DNA of 64,000 nt. It comes from Galaxea fascicularis (taxonomy: Eukaryota; Cnidaria; Anthozoa; Scleractinia; Euphylliidae). The stretch is taken from contig OX419342.1 in the NCBI GenBank assembly GCA_948470475.1, positions 26,330,552 through 26,394,551 on the forward strand. The letters run 5' to 3'. Below the pieces are notes generated by a model. The model was given only the letters and a program-made list of their open reading frames with translations, was not told where the DNA came from and searched no databases. Both the position numbers and the translations under genes were made by a program. Shown piece after piece: positions 44,685 to 56,221 of the stretch (its first letter is position 1; each line of letters opens with the position of its first letter).

Positions 44685-47600
44685 TTATACAGCTTGAAAA
44701 CAAGATATGCACCGGTCTTGTAAAGTCTGCACTGTGCAACATAATGTCTTCAATTCCATGTCGGCCTAATCAGTGGCTCCGAATTTTCCTCATATCGGCA
44801 AGTCGTCCGTAAACGACGTTTGTCATGTGTCGCTCATCTGTTGTGAAGTTATAACTTTTGTAACAGTATGTGGATCCATTGCTTAGTACTAACAAACGAA
44901 ATCTCGTGAAAAACGTTATCCAGTATAGACAGTATACAGCTTCCAGTATATCGTTTCTATTAAAAATACCGTATATTAAAATCGTTTTTGTACGGAATCT
45001 CGCACTAACTAGCCGACTTTTCCAGGAGATTCCGGAGCCGTTTATTCTGTTTATAACTTTCAGCGTTTATGCTGAGGAATCTCGTGATTAAGTAGCCGAC
45101 TTTTCCACGAGATTTCATATTAAGTACATAACCTAAAGTGGTTTATACTGAATAATAAACGGAGGAAACTCAATGTCTTTTGATCATAGGGACAGTCTCA
45201 TCATGTTTACTGCAAACGGTAACTGAGCGTCAGTTTGCGATTTGCCAATTATTATATTGTTTATAAGCATGCAAAAAGCATGTCGGCAAAAATAACTGCT
45301 AAATGACTTTTCCTTTTTATACTACGATATTAACGACTAACTGGATAAAGTTTTTCACACGAGATTTCGTTTGTCAGTACCGAATGCGCATATATCACAG
45401 TCAAACTTTGTTGTTATATATGGACTACCAATTTTGGCAGTTTGCGCAAGTTGCATGATAAAATTAACATTTACTTAGACTTTGAATGATGCCTTACGTG
45501 TAGGATTAGAGGTTAATTAAGTATAGTCAACTTAGAACTGCCAAGTGGTTCAGTTAAGTACGTGCGGGATAGCTTTCAAAACTGAAATTTCTCCCTTAAG
45601 TCAGAGTGATGCATTTTTACGTTTGTATTATATAACGTATGCATAACTAATAACGTGCTTACCAAATGTTCATGTATAGGTATGGACGCATGGATGATGT
45701 AGTTCTAGGATATGATACATTTGAGGGTAGGTCATAGATAATAAATCCGTATTAGCAAATAGAGGTAAAATATTATACTGAAAGATGGGTTATGATGCAT
45801 TTTTTGATCCCAAAATGCCAATCCAGTCAATTTTATTTTTCATCACACCCCCTCCCCACTCGAAATTATCCCATCCTCTCAACTGCAATTTGAGTTATAG
45901 GGACGGCCTGGATTGCTTTGGTACAACACCTGGGCCCGGTTGCATGAAAGGGTTACTCCTGGGATTAACAGCTAACGTCAGACGTTAAGAGAAGTGTGAA
46001 ATTTACGTCGGTTGCACATCTTTGTGCGTTAGCAAACGTCTGACGTTATCCGGAATTAAAATTTAGACCAGACAGGGGGCAGGCGTAAGATGGTCGTAAG
46101 GTGGTCTTTATCGGCGTCATCGACTACGTTTCACGCGTTTCAAAGTAGCGTGTATGTGTTTGTCCTGTGCGCGGTTGCCTCTGAGAAAGAGATATCTTTT
46201 CTTATTAGCTTTCGCTAACCGATCTTTCACTGAGATCTTTCCACTTTTTTTCCAGATCCCGCGGATCCTTCAACCGTCCGCTTTGCATCAAAATCTCATT
46301 AATTGACCGTTCCGTTATTTCCGACCATGCCTTTTTCTATAGCTAGTTTGTGCGCGTAGAAATACATTTTGATAATAACATATCTTTCTTTTGGGAAACC
46401 AAATCTAGCTATCAATGTGCGTAACTAGGGATCCGAAAAGCACACCTTTCGGCTTCGCGATTTTACTGCCTGAGCCAGTTTGATCGATTTGAAACGAAGC
46501 TGAAATGACTCCACAATATGCAAAACAAAATTTCACACGTATACTGCAACCGACGTTGCACATGAACGTCCGGCCTTATAAGTGCCCTGCGAACGTTTTG
46601 CTGGCGCAACCGTCGTGAACGCCTGGCTGAAGTCCGGCGTGAATGGGGCCTAACAAAGTCAGACGTAAGGCTAAGGTCGGACGTACGAGCTGGTCATAAG
46701 AGCAAAGTTTATGCAACCGGCCCCTGGATTACTGGTGTAATGTTTATGCTTTCTCGTTACTTCTAAGACTACCTAACTAACCCATCGTACTATGGATCTA
46801 CGATTGGAAGAGTTGCAAACAGGATAGCCAATGCTAAATTCACCCTTGATGGCAAAGAATTCCAGTTGAACATTAACAATCCTCCCAACACCCATCATGG
46901 GGGATTTGTGGGCTTCAACAAGGTTAGTTCTTTGAGTTTTTAACAGTGGAGTGTTTCTGTAAAGGATCTATCGTCTGATAGCCGTCTGTGAAAATCAGAC
47001 AGATCTTGAAAGTAATAGGTTTCTACAGGGGCTTGAAAGTCTTATATACATCTGGGCCCATTAGCATAAAAGGGTTACTCCTGTAACTAACGGCTAACGT
47101 CAGACGTTCAGTCAGGCGTACGTGGAATTTACGTCGGTTGCACACGCTTGGGCATTAGGAAACGTCTGATGTTACTCAGGACTAAAATTTAGACCAGGCA
47201 GGGGGCAGTTGTAAGCTGGTCGTAAGGTGGTCTTTATTGGCTTCATTGACTACATTTCATGAAACGTTTCAAAGTAGCACGTATGGTGTTTCTCCTGTGC
47301 GCGGTTGCTTCTCTGCAATGGTATCTTTTCTTATTAGCTTTCGTTAACCGATCTTTCCATTTCTTTTCCAGCTCCCGAGCTCCAACTGTCTGCTTGACAT
47401 CAACGGCTCATTAATTGACCGATTCCGTTATTTCCTCCCACACCTTTCTATAACTGGTTTGTGCGCGTAGAATTACATTTTTGAAATAACAAATCTTTCT
47501 TTTGGGAAAACAGATTTGGCTATTAATGTGCGTAAAGCACACCTTTCAGTGAGCTTCGTGGTGTTACTGCTTGAACCATTTTAATTTGAAACGAATCTGA

Positions 47601-50600
47601 AATAACTTCATAACATGCAAAACAAAATTTCACACGGATACGTACTGCAACCGACTGTTGCGCATGAACGTCTGACATGTCTGACCTAATTAGTACCTAT
47701 GAACGTCTCGCTGGTGCAACCGTCGTGAACGCCTGATGTACGTCTGGCGTAGATGGGGCTTAACAAAGTCAGGCGTAAGGCTAAGGTCGTACGTAGGAGC
47801 TGATCGTAAGAGCAACTTCATTGCCCCTGGTCTTTGTTTTTGGTGACCATACGTTTGCTTTGTGTGGAATTGTTTTGGGAAACAAAAGAAATTAGTAATG
47901 CCACAGCCAACAAGCAGAAAAATTGCATAATTATGAAAACATCATTTCAGGTCAACGATAAAAAACAATCTAGGTCACCTGTTGCAGAAAAAAATATTGT
48001 TTGTCCAATGATGAAGATTTCAGTACTCTTAAGCAGTGCAATTGTTTAACTCTTTTTCATTGTTTTAGTACAATTGGAAAAGTGAGGTCAAGGGCAAAAA
48101 CAAAGTAAAGTTTATTCATGTAAGCCCCGATGGTAAAGAAGGCTACCCTGGAGAGCTGACCGCACGGGTTGCGTTTACGCTTAACGATAACAACGAGTTC
48201 AAGCTCAATTACAAAGCAACGACCAAAGCTCCGACAATCGTCAACCTCACAAACCATGGCTTCTTTAACTTGGCTGGTCAGGTAAAGTGAGAATTTCTTT
48301 ATTTGTCCATAAACTGTTTTAACTAAATCTTTGAAGGAATGATTAAAAAATTCAGAAATTGACGTCGACTGCTTGTTTGTCTGCAAGCATGCTTCCTCGG
48401 GGGGTAGGGGGTGGGAGGAGAAAGAGAGTTTGCATCTCTCTGCGATTTGAATATCTGCATCGAAATTTTCGATGCAAAATGCTGATTATTCAAGTAATGT
48501 TCAAGAGAAAACAAAACATGACAGCGGATCTCAATGGGGTTAACCGATAGCCGTAAAATGGCAAAAAAGTTAGTCGTTAGCCGTAAAGAGGTAATCGAAA
48601 AAAAAGTTACTTAAGATTTCGAAGACGATCTAAGACCTCTTACTTGTCTTGTCTAGCGCCACTATACGCCGGCATGCTTGTAGGCATTGTAGTGTATTAG
48701 GACCCAGTTCCCCTCCTGTATGGTGTAGTTTATTGAAACCCAGACCCTCTCGGTTATGTAGTTGAACACGAGTTATCATGGCGGAATAAAGCTATCGTTG
48801 TTTTTTTATGTATTCCGGTTTAATCCTTCTTATCACCGACCAGTTCGGGACACAACAGGCATATGCCTCGTAAAAGAAAATATACGAATGTATAATGTAG
48901 GAAACCTGTATAAATAACGTAAAACTCCGCATTTGAAGCCAGGGAGGAGTATGAGATTATGAGAGAGTGCTCCAGTTTCCTTACATTATTTGCAACATTG
49001 GGCAATTTGAAATCGCTTTACTAAAAGATAAGAAAGAAAGACGAATAAGCCCAAGGTTTGCTCTCGCAACTCAGCAAGAAACATTGCAATAACGCCCGGG
49101 AATAACGGGCATGCAAGGCGAAAACAAGCACGGTGACCCCATCTTTTTATTGCATTTTTTCATTGTCCTATGCATGGCTGTTAATTCTGTCAAGTTTGAA
49201 AAAATGTGGATAGTACCATCTCTTTCAAGGGAGTTACCTTCATTAATTCCCAGATGGCCCTAAGACTTGAAATATGTTGTTTGAAAAACTGAAAACAAAG
49301 GATTACTAATATTTAACTCTTTAAGACAGAAGAGATTAATTTTCAACTGTTCTGTTAACCGTGATGGGAAAAGAATAACCGTTAGCCGTAAAATAACCAA
49401 AACTTTAGCCGTTAACCGTGTAACTCGTTACCCTTGGCGAAAATCGCCTGTCGCCTGCATAAAAAGTGAACCTAAGGCGTCGTTCACGCTTGGTGCCCGG
49501 GCACCGGTACGAAACTGTGCGTTGTTCAGACTTCGGTGCCCAGTTTTGACCTTCCTCCATTTTGAAACTGAAGAGTGAGTTTGTAGGTAAAGTTCTTGGG
49601 CACTCGCTAGAATCGTGTGCAGACTTGTGCCCGTGCCGAATTCAGTGCCGGAGGACAAGGTCTCGACCTTGTACCTGTGCGCGAGCACCGAGCCCAATTA
49701 TTGACACGGGCACTTACAAAAAGTCGTGTTCACATTGGTGCCAGTCAGGCGCCGTGCCCGGGTACAGTGCCCGGGCATCAAGTGTGAACGACGTCTAAGG
49801 CCCCGTTCAGACTAGGTGCCTGTGCCCGGTTCTCGGGAACGGGCACTGGTCTGAACATAGCTTTTTGTTGGTGCCCGCGCACAAATCTGAGCACCGTGCC
49901 CGGGCACGGGCACTACCTCCAAGGGTAGTACTCGGGCACCGTTCCCGGGCACGGGAACTTGTCTGAACACGTTTTCATGTGTTCCCACGTTTTTTCCCGT
50001 GTTTCGTTATGATGCAGTCACAAAAATGGCAGCAATATTGCGGAGTACTCAAAAAGATAAACTGGGCACTAAGCCTTCTGCACTAGTGTGAACATCCTCG
50101 GTCCAGGGCACTGAGGTGTCTGGACAGCGTCCTTTTTAGTGCCCGGGAACGGTGCCGCGGAACGGGCACTTAGTCTGAACGGGGCCTAAGTAGCATGAAG
50201 TGGTGGCTGTGCGTAATCTCAACTTTTACTTGCAGGTGGATCGTGATGTTTTGGATCATGTGGCTGAGATAAAAGCCACATCCTACCTGCCCACAAATGA
50301 TGAGCTGATACCTACAGGTACTAACTTGGACATACAGCTCGGTGGTTTTTTTGAGGACTTGAGGCCGGGTTACTCAGGAATATATTTTTAGAGTACAAGG
50401 GGTGGGTCATCAATAGAATTCTTGTCCCGTGGGGCTGCCACTGTGTGATAGTGGCACCAGAAGTGAAGGTGAAGCATAAAGTGAAGACGATTCTCCCATA
50501 ATAACAGCCAAGACAAAAATGGTGCACAGTAGGACACTGGTCAGCACGTGATGCTGATTTTTAGAGAGATTAAGCATGACGTTTACGCCAAACGGCAAAC

Positions 50601-52633
50601 GTCGGATGAAATTAGGGTTTTGCCAAAAATGTAAGAACTCTGCTTGATATCAGCTCATTTCTGTCCTGTTAGCTCCAGATTTCAAGCAACTTCTGAAAGG
50701 AACGAGACAAGTTAAAATGAGAGAATTTTTATGCTTTTATGATGATCAGGAGCCTGCCGTTTGCCGTAAACGTCATGCTTAATCTCTCTTTTGTCTAGTG
50801 ACTCTGGTGCATGCTGAGGGCGACGAGATAAAAGAATACAACAGGTGTGTGGAGAGATGGGGGAGGTGATCACCTCTGAAATGGAGTCTATATGTGGTGG
50901 GCCAGCAATTGATTTTAAGACTTAAGGGGTGGGACATGGAAAACATTTTACACACAAACTTCCCCCACTCACATATCAAGTTTTACCACTTCATAACAAA
51001 ACTGTAAAAAATTATATGGGTTTCATAGTTGCAAATAAGCCTTTGGTTTATCGAAGGGTAAGAATATAGAGTACAAATAAGGCAGGTGTTGTGTTTATAA
51101 ATACATAGGTTAAATAAAATTGTTCCTGTGCCATTTAATACTGCTCAACACTGAGTTTTATCTTAGTTTGTGAATTTGAATTTCTTCTGTCCCCAAGTGC
51201 TTAGAATGCATTCCAGTCAAAATGAAATGAAAATCTTGTTGATCCTTTGCATGACTGTATCATCAGGTAAGAAGTGCTCTGTTTCAAGCCCAAATAGTGC
51301 ATTTGATTTCTTGATGCCTAAACCAATAGGACAAGATATAAATACGATTGGAGGCTATGATCACAACTACTGTGTTCCTGAGAGCAAGGAATACTGTGCA
51401 CAGTAAGTGACCTCATATGCATTATTATTAAAGCTCTTTTTTTTTTGCCACAAAATTAAAGCAAAACTGATTCAAATAATTTACTTGGGGACCTTCCCTC
51501 TCAAGATTAGACAATTCCTAAAAAGGTCATCTGCATTGGCAGATTTTGGCGCACTTTTAAGGTGTCTTTTTCTGGGGTTCAAAATTGATATACTGTGGTT
51601 TTAGGTCTTTTTTGTCGAGGTATTGTAGTAGTTTTGTCACCTTTCTGTTTGTTACTGTGGGACTCTTGCTTTCTTGAGTTACGGTGCATTGTACATTAAC
51701 CTTTGTGATCGATGCGTACATATCCTGCCTTTTGACCTTTCAGAGTGTATCATTCATCCAGTGGCCGTCTGTTAACAGTGTTAACTGATCAGCCAGGGTT
51801 ACATTTTTACACTGGCAATTTTCTGGATGGTTCACCCGGCAAGGGAGGGGTCTGTTACCCCAAGTATGGCGGGTTCTGTTTTGAAGCTCAGAATTATCCA
51901 AATGCTATAAATCAGGTTAGATTATCAAGGTAGTTTTGAAATTGTTGAAGTCCATTTCTTGACTTGTGTGATAAATACCTCTTACTTACCGAGTTTGAGG
52001 TCCGTACTGTAAGTTATGAACCGAGTTTTTTCCCGTTCACTTATGGCCCAAGCGTGAAGCGCACGGGCCATAAATCAACGTGAAAAAACGAGGATCCGTA
52101 ACTTACAGTACGGAACGAGAATACAAGGTTAGTAAGATATTTATTATATCTCTGAGGTTAATTGGGAGCGCGGAAAAGGAAGCTTTCCAATTAAGCGGGC
52201 CGTACTGTAGAGTACGGCCCGCAAAATTGACCAATCACGGCGTGCGTACTAACTGAGAGATATAATAAAAGCTTCAATTAAGAGGCCAAGTATGGCAAAC
52301 TGTTTCATACAACATGTAAAGCAGAAACAGAGGCACAGTCTTAATATTTTGCAATAGCTATGTCACTGAGGAAAGAAACTCTTAAAATTGGTGGCCAAAA
52401 TGTTACTCTTTAGAACTTACAGTAAATACACTCTTGAGCTTTTGTGGTTTTTTAGAATTGGCCTGTGATTTGAGCTCTACTTGTATATATTAAAAATAAA
52501 AAAGTATTTGCAGGACGTCTTGTGCAGGAGTACTTTTGTTTGTCACTTACAGCCTAATTTCCCAAGTCCTATTCTGCGTCCTGGGGAAACCTACAAGCAG
52601 AAAACAGTGTACAAGTTTGAAGTGAAACGATAA
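43499..52633 (+). CDS. GALM: Galactose mutarotase (aldose 1-epimerase), copy B
   Basis: Tandem paralogue of the gene at 30971, same reaction. Exons: 43499-43638, 45680-45726, 46768-46922, 48069-48281, 50236-50317, 51267-51402, 51744-51915, 52553-52633. Every exon equals its copy A partner in length (140, 47, 155, 213, 82, 136, 172, 81), giving 341 aa. I count about 37 amino-acid differences (about 89% identity). The four active-site residues are kept: His106 (now NTHHGG), His177 (NHGFFNLAGQ), Asp244 (YDHNYC) and Glu305 (FCFEAQN). Leu105 to His and Tyr179 to Phe lie beside catalytic histidines. The frame is open throughout, so the gene is probably functional. Its introns are loaded with MITEs absent from copy A. 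Candidate poly(A) signals lie at 52738 and 52924. Confidence 0.96.
44647..44679. repeat. (AT)n microsatellite
   Basis: About 16 AT units in GALM-B intron 1. Confidence 0.95.
44886..45380. mobile_element. About 495-bp MITE in GALM-B intron 1
   Basis: AACAAACGAAATCTCGTGAA with AACGTTATCCAGTAT at the left is inverted at the right (CTGGATAAAG, TTTTTCACACGAGATTTCGT, TTGTC). Two internal copies of the CGAGATT motif (about 45075, 45105) are also present. No ORF. Confidence 0.75.
45930..46727. mobile_element. GGGCCCGGTTGCAT-type MITE, copy 1 (GALM-B intron 2)
   Basis: CTGGGCCCGGTTGCATGAAAG-like left end and GTTTATGCAACCGGCCCCTGG-like right end are inverted. The about 800-bp interior repeats AACGTCTGACGTTA-type motifs but has no ORF. 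A second copy is at 47051-47830 with shared AGACCAGGCAGGGGGCAG-like and TAAGGTGGTCTTTAT internal blocks. Confidence 0.75.
47051..47830. mobile_element. GGGCCCGGTTGCAT-type MITE, copy 2 (GALM-B intron 3)
   Basis: Starts TCTGGGCCCATTAGCATAAA and ends near TTGCCCCTGG. It is colinear with 45930-46727. Flanking intron sequence on both sides matches GALM-A intron 3, which lacks the element. Confidence 0.75.
48540..49435. mobile_element. Possible retroelement remnant bounded by direct repeats
   Basis: The block around 48541-48592 (ACCGATAGCCGTAAAAT, GTCGTTAGCCGTAAAG) recurs in the same orientation near 49375-49430 (AACCGTTAGCCGTAAAATA, AGCCGTTAACCGTG). Between them, 48655-48800 looks like the end of an LTR or transcript (ATGGCGGAATAAAGC). 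No coding sequence is readable. In GALM-B intron 4. The assignment is weak. Confidence 0.35.
49476..49795. mobile_element. Harbinger-like MITE 1 (TAA target)
   Basis: GGCGTCGTTCACGCTTGG at the left and AAGTGTGAACGACGTC at the right are inverted, rich in GTGCCCGGGCAC. TAA flanks at 49473-49475 and 49796-49798. In GALM-B intron 4; copy A has the same intron sequence without it. Confidence 0.75.
49799..50186. mobile_element. Harbinger-like MITE 2, abutting MITE 1
   Basis: GGCCCCGTTCAGACTAGGTG and AGTCTGAACGGGGCC are inverted ends. TAA flanks at 49796-49798 and 50187-50189, so the two elements share the middle TAA. The interior again uses GTGCCCGGGCAC-like motifs, suggesting one family. Confidence 0.8.
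51978..52268. repeat. Dispersed repeat, copy 2 (uninterrupted)
   Basis: Matches both halves of 29301-30110. An internal palindrome GGGCCGTACTGTAGAGTACG-GCCC is visible at about 52197-52222. In GALM-B intron 7. Confidence 0.75.
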
Positions 52634-52737
52634 GTGCTACCCACAATAAGGCTGAAGAACAAAAGCAAGATGATAGTTTGTAGAAGATGAATCATTTAAT
52701 ATTAAATATTGCCCTGTGAGAGATCAATTCTCTTTTA

Positions 52738-52743
52738 AATAAA
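52738..52743 (+). terminator. Candidate polyadenylation signal of GALM-B
   Basis: AATAAA about 105 nt after the stop; a second lies at 52924-52929. The choice between them is unresolved. Confidence 0.45.
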
Positions 52744-52929
52744 GGTGAGGTTTTTAACAACTTAAAGGCGAAAAATGTATACTGTTCCCAGAAAGGAACC
52801 GAACATCAATAACAGTACTTGTCCCAACTAATCATGTAATAATTAAGACAGATTTTGAGTTTATTGACGTACAAGTGTTTGTGAAAGTTACAATGTACCT
52901 CTGAAGTATAAAATGTTCAAAATAATAAA

Positions 52930-53979
52930 GTTTGCTGCGCTAATAAAATACATTGTTCCTGATTGTAAAAGGTAGGGAACTTAATAGGAAAAGAGATAAT
53001 ATTATTTTGATCACAGATGCTCATTGAAATCTCATAGAGATCAGTCTTCTTTTTTTGGTGTGAAATTAATCCAGCTTTGTGGCAGAAAAGATCATTAATC
53101 TTTATCAAAAGACCCTAGCTGGCATTTTTTAATCCATGTCTATCCAACTTTGTAGTTTGCAATAAAAAAATCAAAGGTCACATTGAAATCATCACTTTTT
53201 ATGCAAAGTCAATCCAAGGTTACTTAAGCAAAAAAAAATCATTAATCATGACCTTGCATTGAGTCCCCAATGGGAATTGAACCCACAAGTTAGTGTTATG
53301 CATCATAGGACCTACACCTGTACATGTGCATCATAAATGAACAGTGTGAACCAGGGCAGCACATCTTCAATGTCCTCCCTGTTCACAAGTCTTCCATAAC
53401 AGTAGGGCATTCCATCTGGTATCTGGAGGTTCATGGATTCAATTCCTATCAAGGACTTTGGGATTTATTTTCTGAGTATGAATGTGATGATTTGTTGCAA
53501 TTAAATGTTCATGTTGTTGGTTTTAAATTTTATGAACCAGCTTTTGCTTGCACTTTTTAGTGTCAGTCTCTTATTGTAAGGTCAGAAAGTATCCACATCT
53601 AGCCCATGGAAGCTCACTGAAATGTCCAAGCAGAAAGAGATGTCAATAAAATGCCAACTTTTTTTTGGAAATGAAAGTACATGTATTAAAAAATTAATGG
53701 TAATATGACCAAGTGGAGTCCAATTCCACCTACCAGTATAATCGATTATACGAGTGATTAACAAAATTGGACAACCATGACAGGCTGAATTGGATGACAC
53801 GAGGTCCTGTTACCAATAATAATAATATCATTTATAATCATATACAGCAAAATTCGAGAAAGAAATAAAACTGATGAGAGATTTAAGATTCTTACTCCTT
53901 ATTCTTTCAAAAGAGAATTATGCATGCATTTCATTAATCTGTATTAAGTCTTACTACTAATTGCTATGTTTTGGTGATT
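52930..53979. other. Intergenic, with degenerate tRNA-like SINE heads
   Basis: The minus strand around 53255-53325 reads GTGGGTTCAATTCCCATTGG, a B-box, with upstream TAACACTAACT. The plus strand at 53402-53455 reads GGGCATTCCATCTGGTA and GGATTCAATTCCTATC, another B-box-like sequence. These are probably two aged SINE heads, not functional tRNAs. No protein gene was seen. Confidence 0.4.
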
Positions 53980-54270
53980 TTGTTATTTAGTTCTTTATCT
54001 TCACTTTTTTTTTTTTTGTATACATTTTTAAGAATTATTTTTTCTGTAATTTATTTCTTTAGTAAGTGTTTAATATGTAAAATGTAAAATGCCCTTTTTC
54101 TGACCACATACTTACTTTCAATTAATATATGGTGGTCACCCAACTAGTTTAGCTCTTTAGTTATTTTGGGTGACCAGCAACTGTATGTATTTTTAATTTC
54201 TTTCCTGTTTAATTTGTACTTAATGTAATTTTACAGTTCAAATAAACCTTGTTGTTGTTGTTGTTGTTGT
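53980..54270 (+). mobile_element. 3' end of a LINE-like retroelement with (GTT)n tail
   Basis: AT-rich 3' sequence ends CAGTTCAAATAAACC followed by about seven TTG/GTT units (54251-54270). A 3' microsatellite tail of this kind is typical of CR1/L2-type non-LTR elements. No ORF is present. Confidence 0.45.
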
Positions 54271-55088
54271 CACCCTGAGATGTGCAACTGCCCTCTTGCA
54301 GGGCATTGTACTTAGCTATAATGCATACTGTCCAATTGCACTGTCCCATTGGGGCAAAAATCGTAGCTGGTGATAGCCAATCAGATGCAGAATGTTATAG
54401 ATATGATTAAGGGGTTACATGTACAGTGTAAAACAAAAAAAAAACAAACAAACAAACAATCTGTTGTGGGCATGAATATTTTCTGAAACAATGAGAGGAG
54501 TTTTCAATAATTAAATTTGTGGCAAGGTAAATATCCACCACTTTCACCAACGCTGAGGTGAATAATTATTATTGTTTTAGTATATACCACACAAGCTAAA
54601 TAACTAGCGTTTATTCAAATAGTTTCCTCTTCAGAAACTGAAACAGGTGGCCATTTTGTTCCTCTTTGGCCGTTCGGAGGTGAAAAGTACTTTGCTAATC
54701 ACCTCCGTGTTAACCAATCACAATGCGCAAAAAGCACTATTCACTTGTGTGGTACAAATTACTGAGTGTAGAAAGCACTGTAAGTCACATTTGCGTTGGT
54801 CGTGCTTTGTTTCACTCTTAGATTTGCGTCACTTTCTTAACCAATGGGAAGCTACATGTAAACCAAAGCCAACCATTACTTGTATGCACAGAATTCCTGC
54901 CCTTCACATTGGTTACGTATAATGTTCCTCTACATTCTGTTTAGTTCAATACATTGTTTAGTCTTCTATTCTGATTAGTCAGGGTGATAACCTTGGTTTC
55001 GGCTTTAAAGGAGCACTGTCATACTATTTTGGTCTGTTGTCAGATGCTGAAAAATGTCTAAATCTGGAAACATAACAAAATAATGACA
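54271..55088. other. Gene-free stretch
   Basis: No supported gene. An (AAAC)n run lies at about 54430-54460. The short frame at 54647-54922 shows no family signature. Confidence 0.4.
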
Positions 55089-55090
55089 TA

Positions 55091-55768
55091 CAGTCAACTC
55101 TCTCATAAGCGACTACCCTTGGTGCACGACAAAGTGGTCACTTACGGGAAGTGGTCGCTTACGGGAAAGATCAACAAAATTAGCCTGCATAGCAGGCGTA
55201 TTTTCTGGCCGGTGTGTGCTATTTTCTGATCGAAAGTTGAAGTGCCATATTGGATTGGTAAGATCGAGGAAAGCCTGGAGCTAGTAAAATAACAGCCTAT
55301 GGAGGTGGTAGTGATAGTGACAAACTAGTGAGGGGGGAGGGGGGAGGGGAAATATTTTATTTTTCCCTGATCCCCTCCCCGCTGACAGATTTCTGTGCTC
55401 CAGGCTTTTCTTTTCTCGCCCTTACCAGTCCAATATGGTGCCTTCAACATACAATTGGAATATTTAGCATGCACCCACCAGAAAATACGCCTGCTATGCA
55501 GGCTACAACAAAATAAGTCTAACACTGGATTGATCAATTAATTACATAAGCATATTACCTAATCAGCTAAAATTAGGCAAATAGAAACTAACTTATTTGA
55601 TTTTTTTCACATGCAACAAGTTTCGGGAAAAGTAGAGTGGAGTGTACAGTACTTGTCAATGTGTCTCAATTTTGTTAATGAATCCACCTGAAATTTAAAC
55701 CCAACAAAACCTAGGGAAACAATGGGGTAGTGTCATTACGAGAAGTGGTCGCTATGAGATATTGACTG
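55091..55768. mobile_element. Tc1/mariner-pogo-like element
   Basis: CAGTCAACTCTCTCATAAGC at the left and GTCGCTATGAGATATTGACTG-like sequence at the right are inverted, with TA on both sides (55089-55090, 55769-55770). The inner AGTGGTCGCTTACGGGAA motif repeats. Only about 350 bp belong to this element, because a 325-bp element is nested inside. No transposase. Confidence 0.75.
55181..55505. mobile_element. MULE-like MITE, copy 1, 9-bp target duplication
   Basis: TAGCCTGCATAGCAGGCGTA and its inverse ending GCCTGCTATGCAGGCTA; CAACAAAAT flanks both sides (55172-55180, 55506-55514). The interior has GGGGAGG-rich/CCCTCCCC-like arms. A sister copy is at 60462-60775. Confidence 0.92.
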
Positions 55769-55987
55769 TATTTACTCAGGACTGTGTTACTGCACTGAGA
55801 CTAAATACCGTCTTCTTCTGTTATGGATGGAAAGGATGGAAATGGATCGCATATTAAAAAAAATTAGCCAAAATTTTTTAAAATACTCACATGTAATGTT
55901 GAAGTTATGGCCAAAAATGTAAGATGGATGAAATTTCCTAAATTTCGAGGAATGTTTTGGCATAAGTAAACGGTCATTAAGTAGCAT

Positions 55988-56155
55988 AAGGGTGCCCCTC
56001 AGGCTTTTAGCCAGGTAGTTGTCCGGGCGTCCTGTGGACGGCCACTTTTACGAGAAATTCAAGGAAAATTCAGTTAATCTCTTATACGTTTATGGGAAAA
56101 CATGCCTCCTGGACGGCCAGTTTCCATTGCCTGGCTAAAAGCCTGATGCCCCTTT
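55988..56155. mobile_element. MITE just downstream of the OPR-like gene
   Basis: GGGTGCCCCTCAGGCTTTTA with GCCAGG at the left, and CCTGGCTAAAAGCCTGATGC with CCC at the right, are inverted over about 28 bp. CTGGACGGCCA-like motifs repeat inside. Confidence 0.8.
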
Positions 56156-56176
56156 AACAACATGATTGAAAATTGT

Positions 56177-56182
56177 TTTATT
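56177..56182 (-). terminator. Polyadenylation signal of the OPR-like gene
   Basis: The minus strand reads AATAAA 40 nt after the stop codon, a normal position for a short 3' UTR. Confidence 0.6.
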
Positions 56183-56221
56183 TGTTTACCTAATGGAGCT
56201 GCCCAAATGCAGTTTTTTTCA

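Noticed and set aside
51170..51406. 78-codon frame as a separate gene
   Set aside because: It is GALM-B exon 6 with upstream intron read-through.
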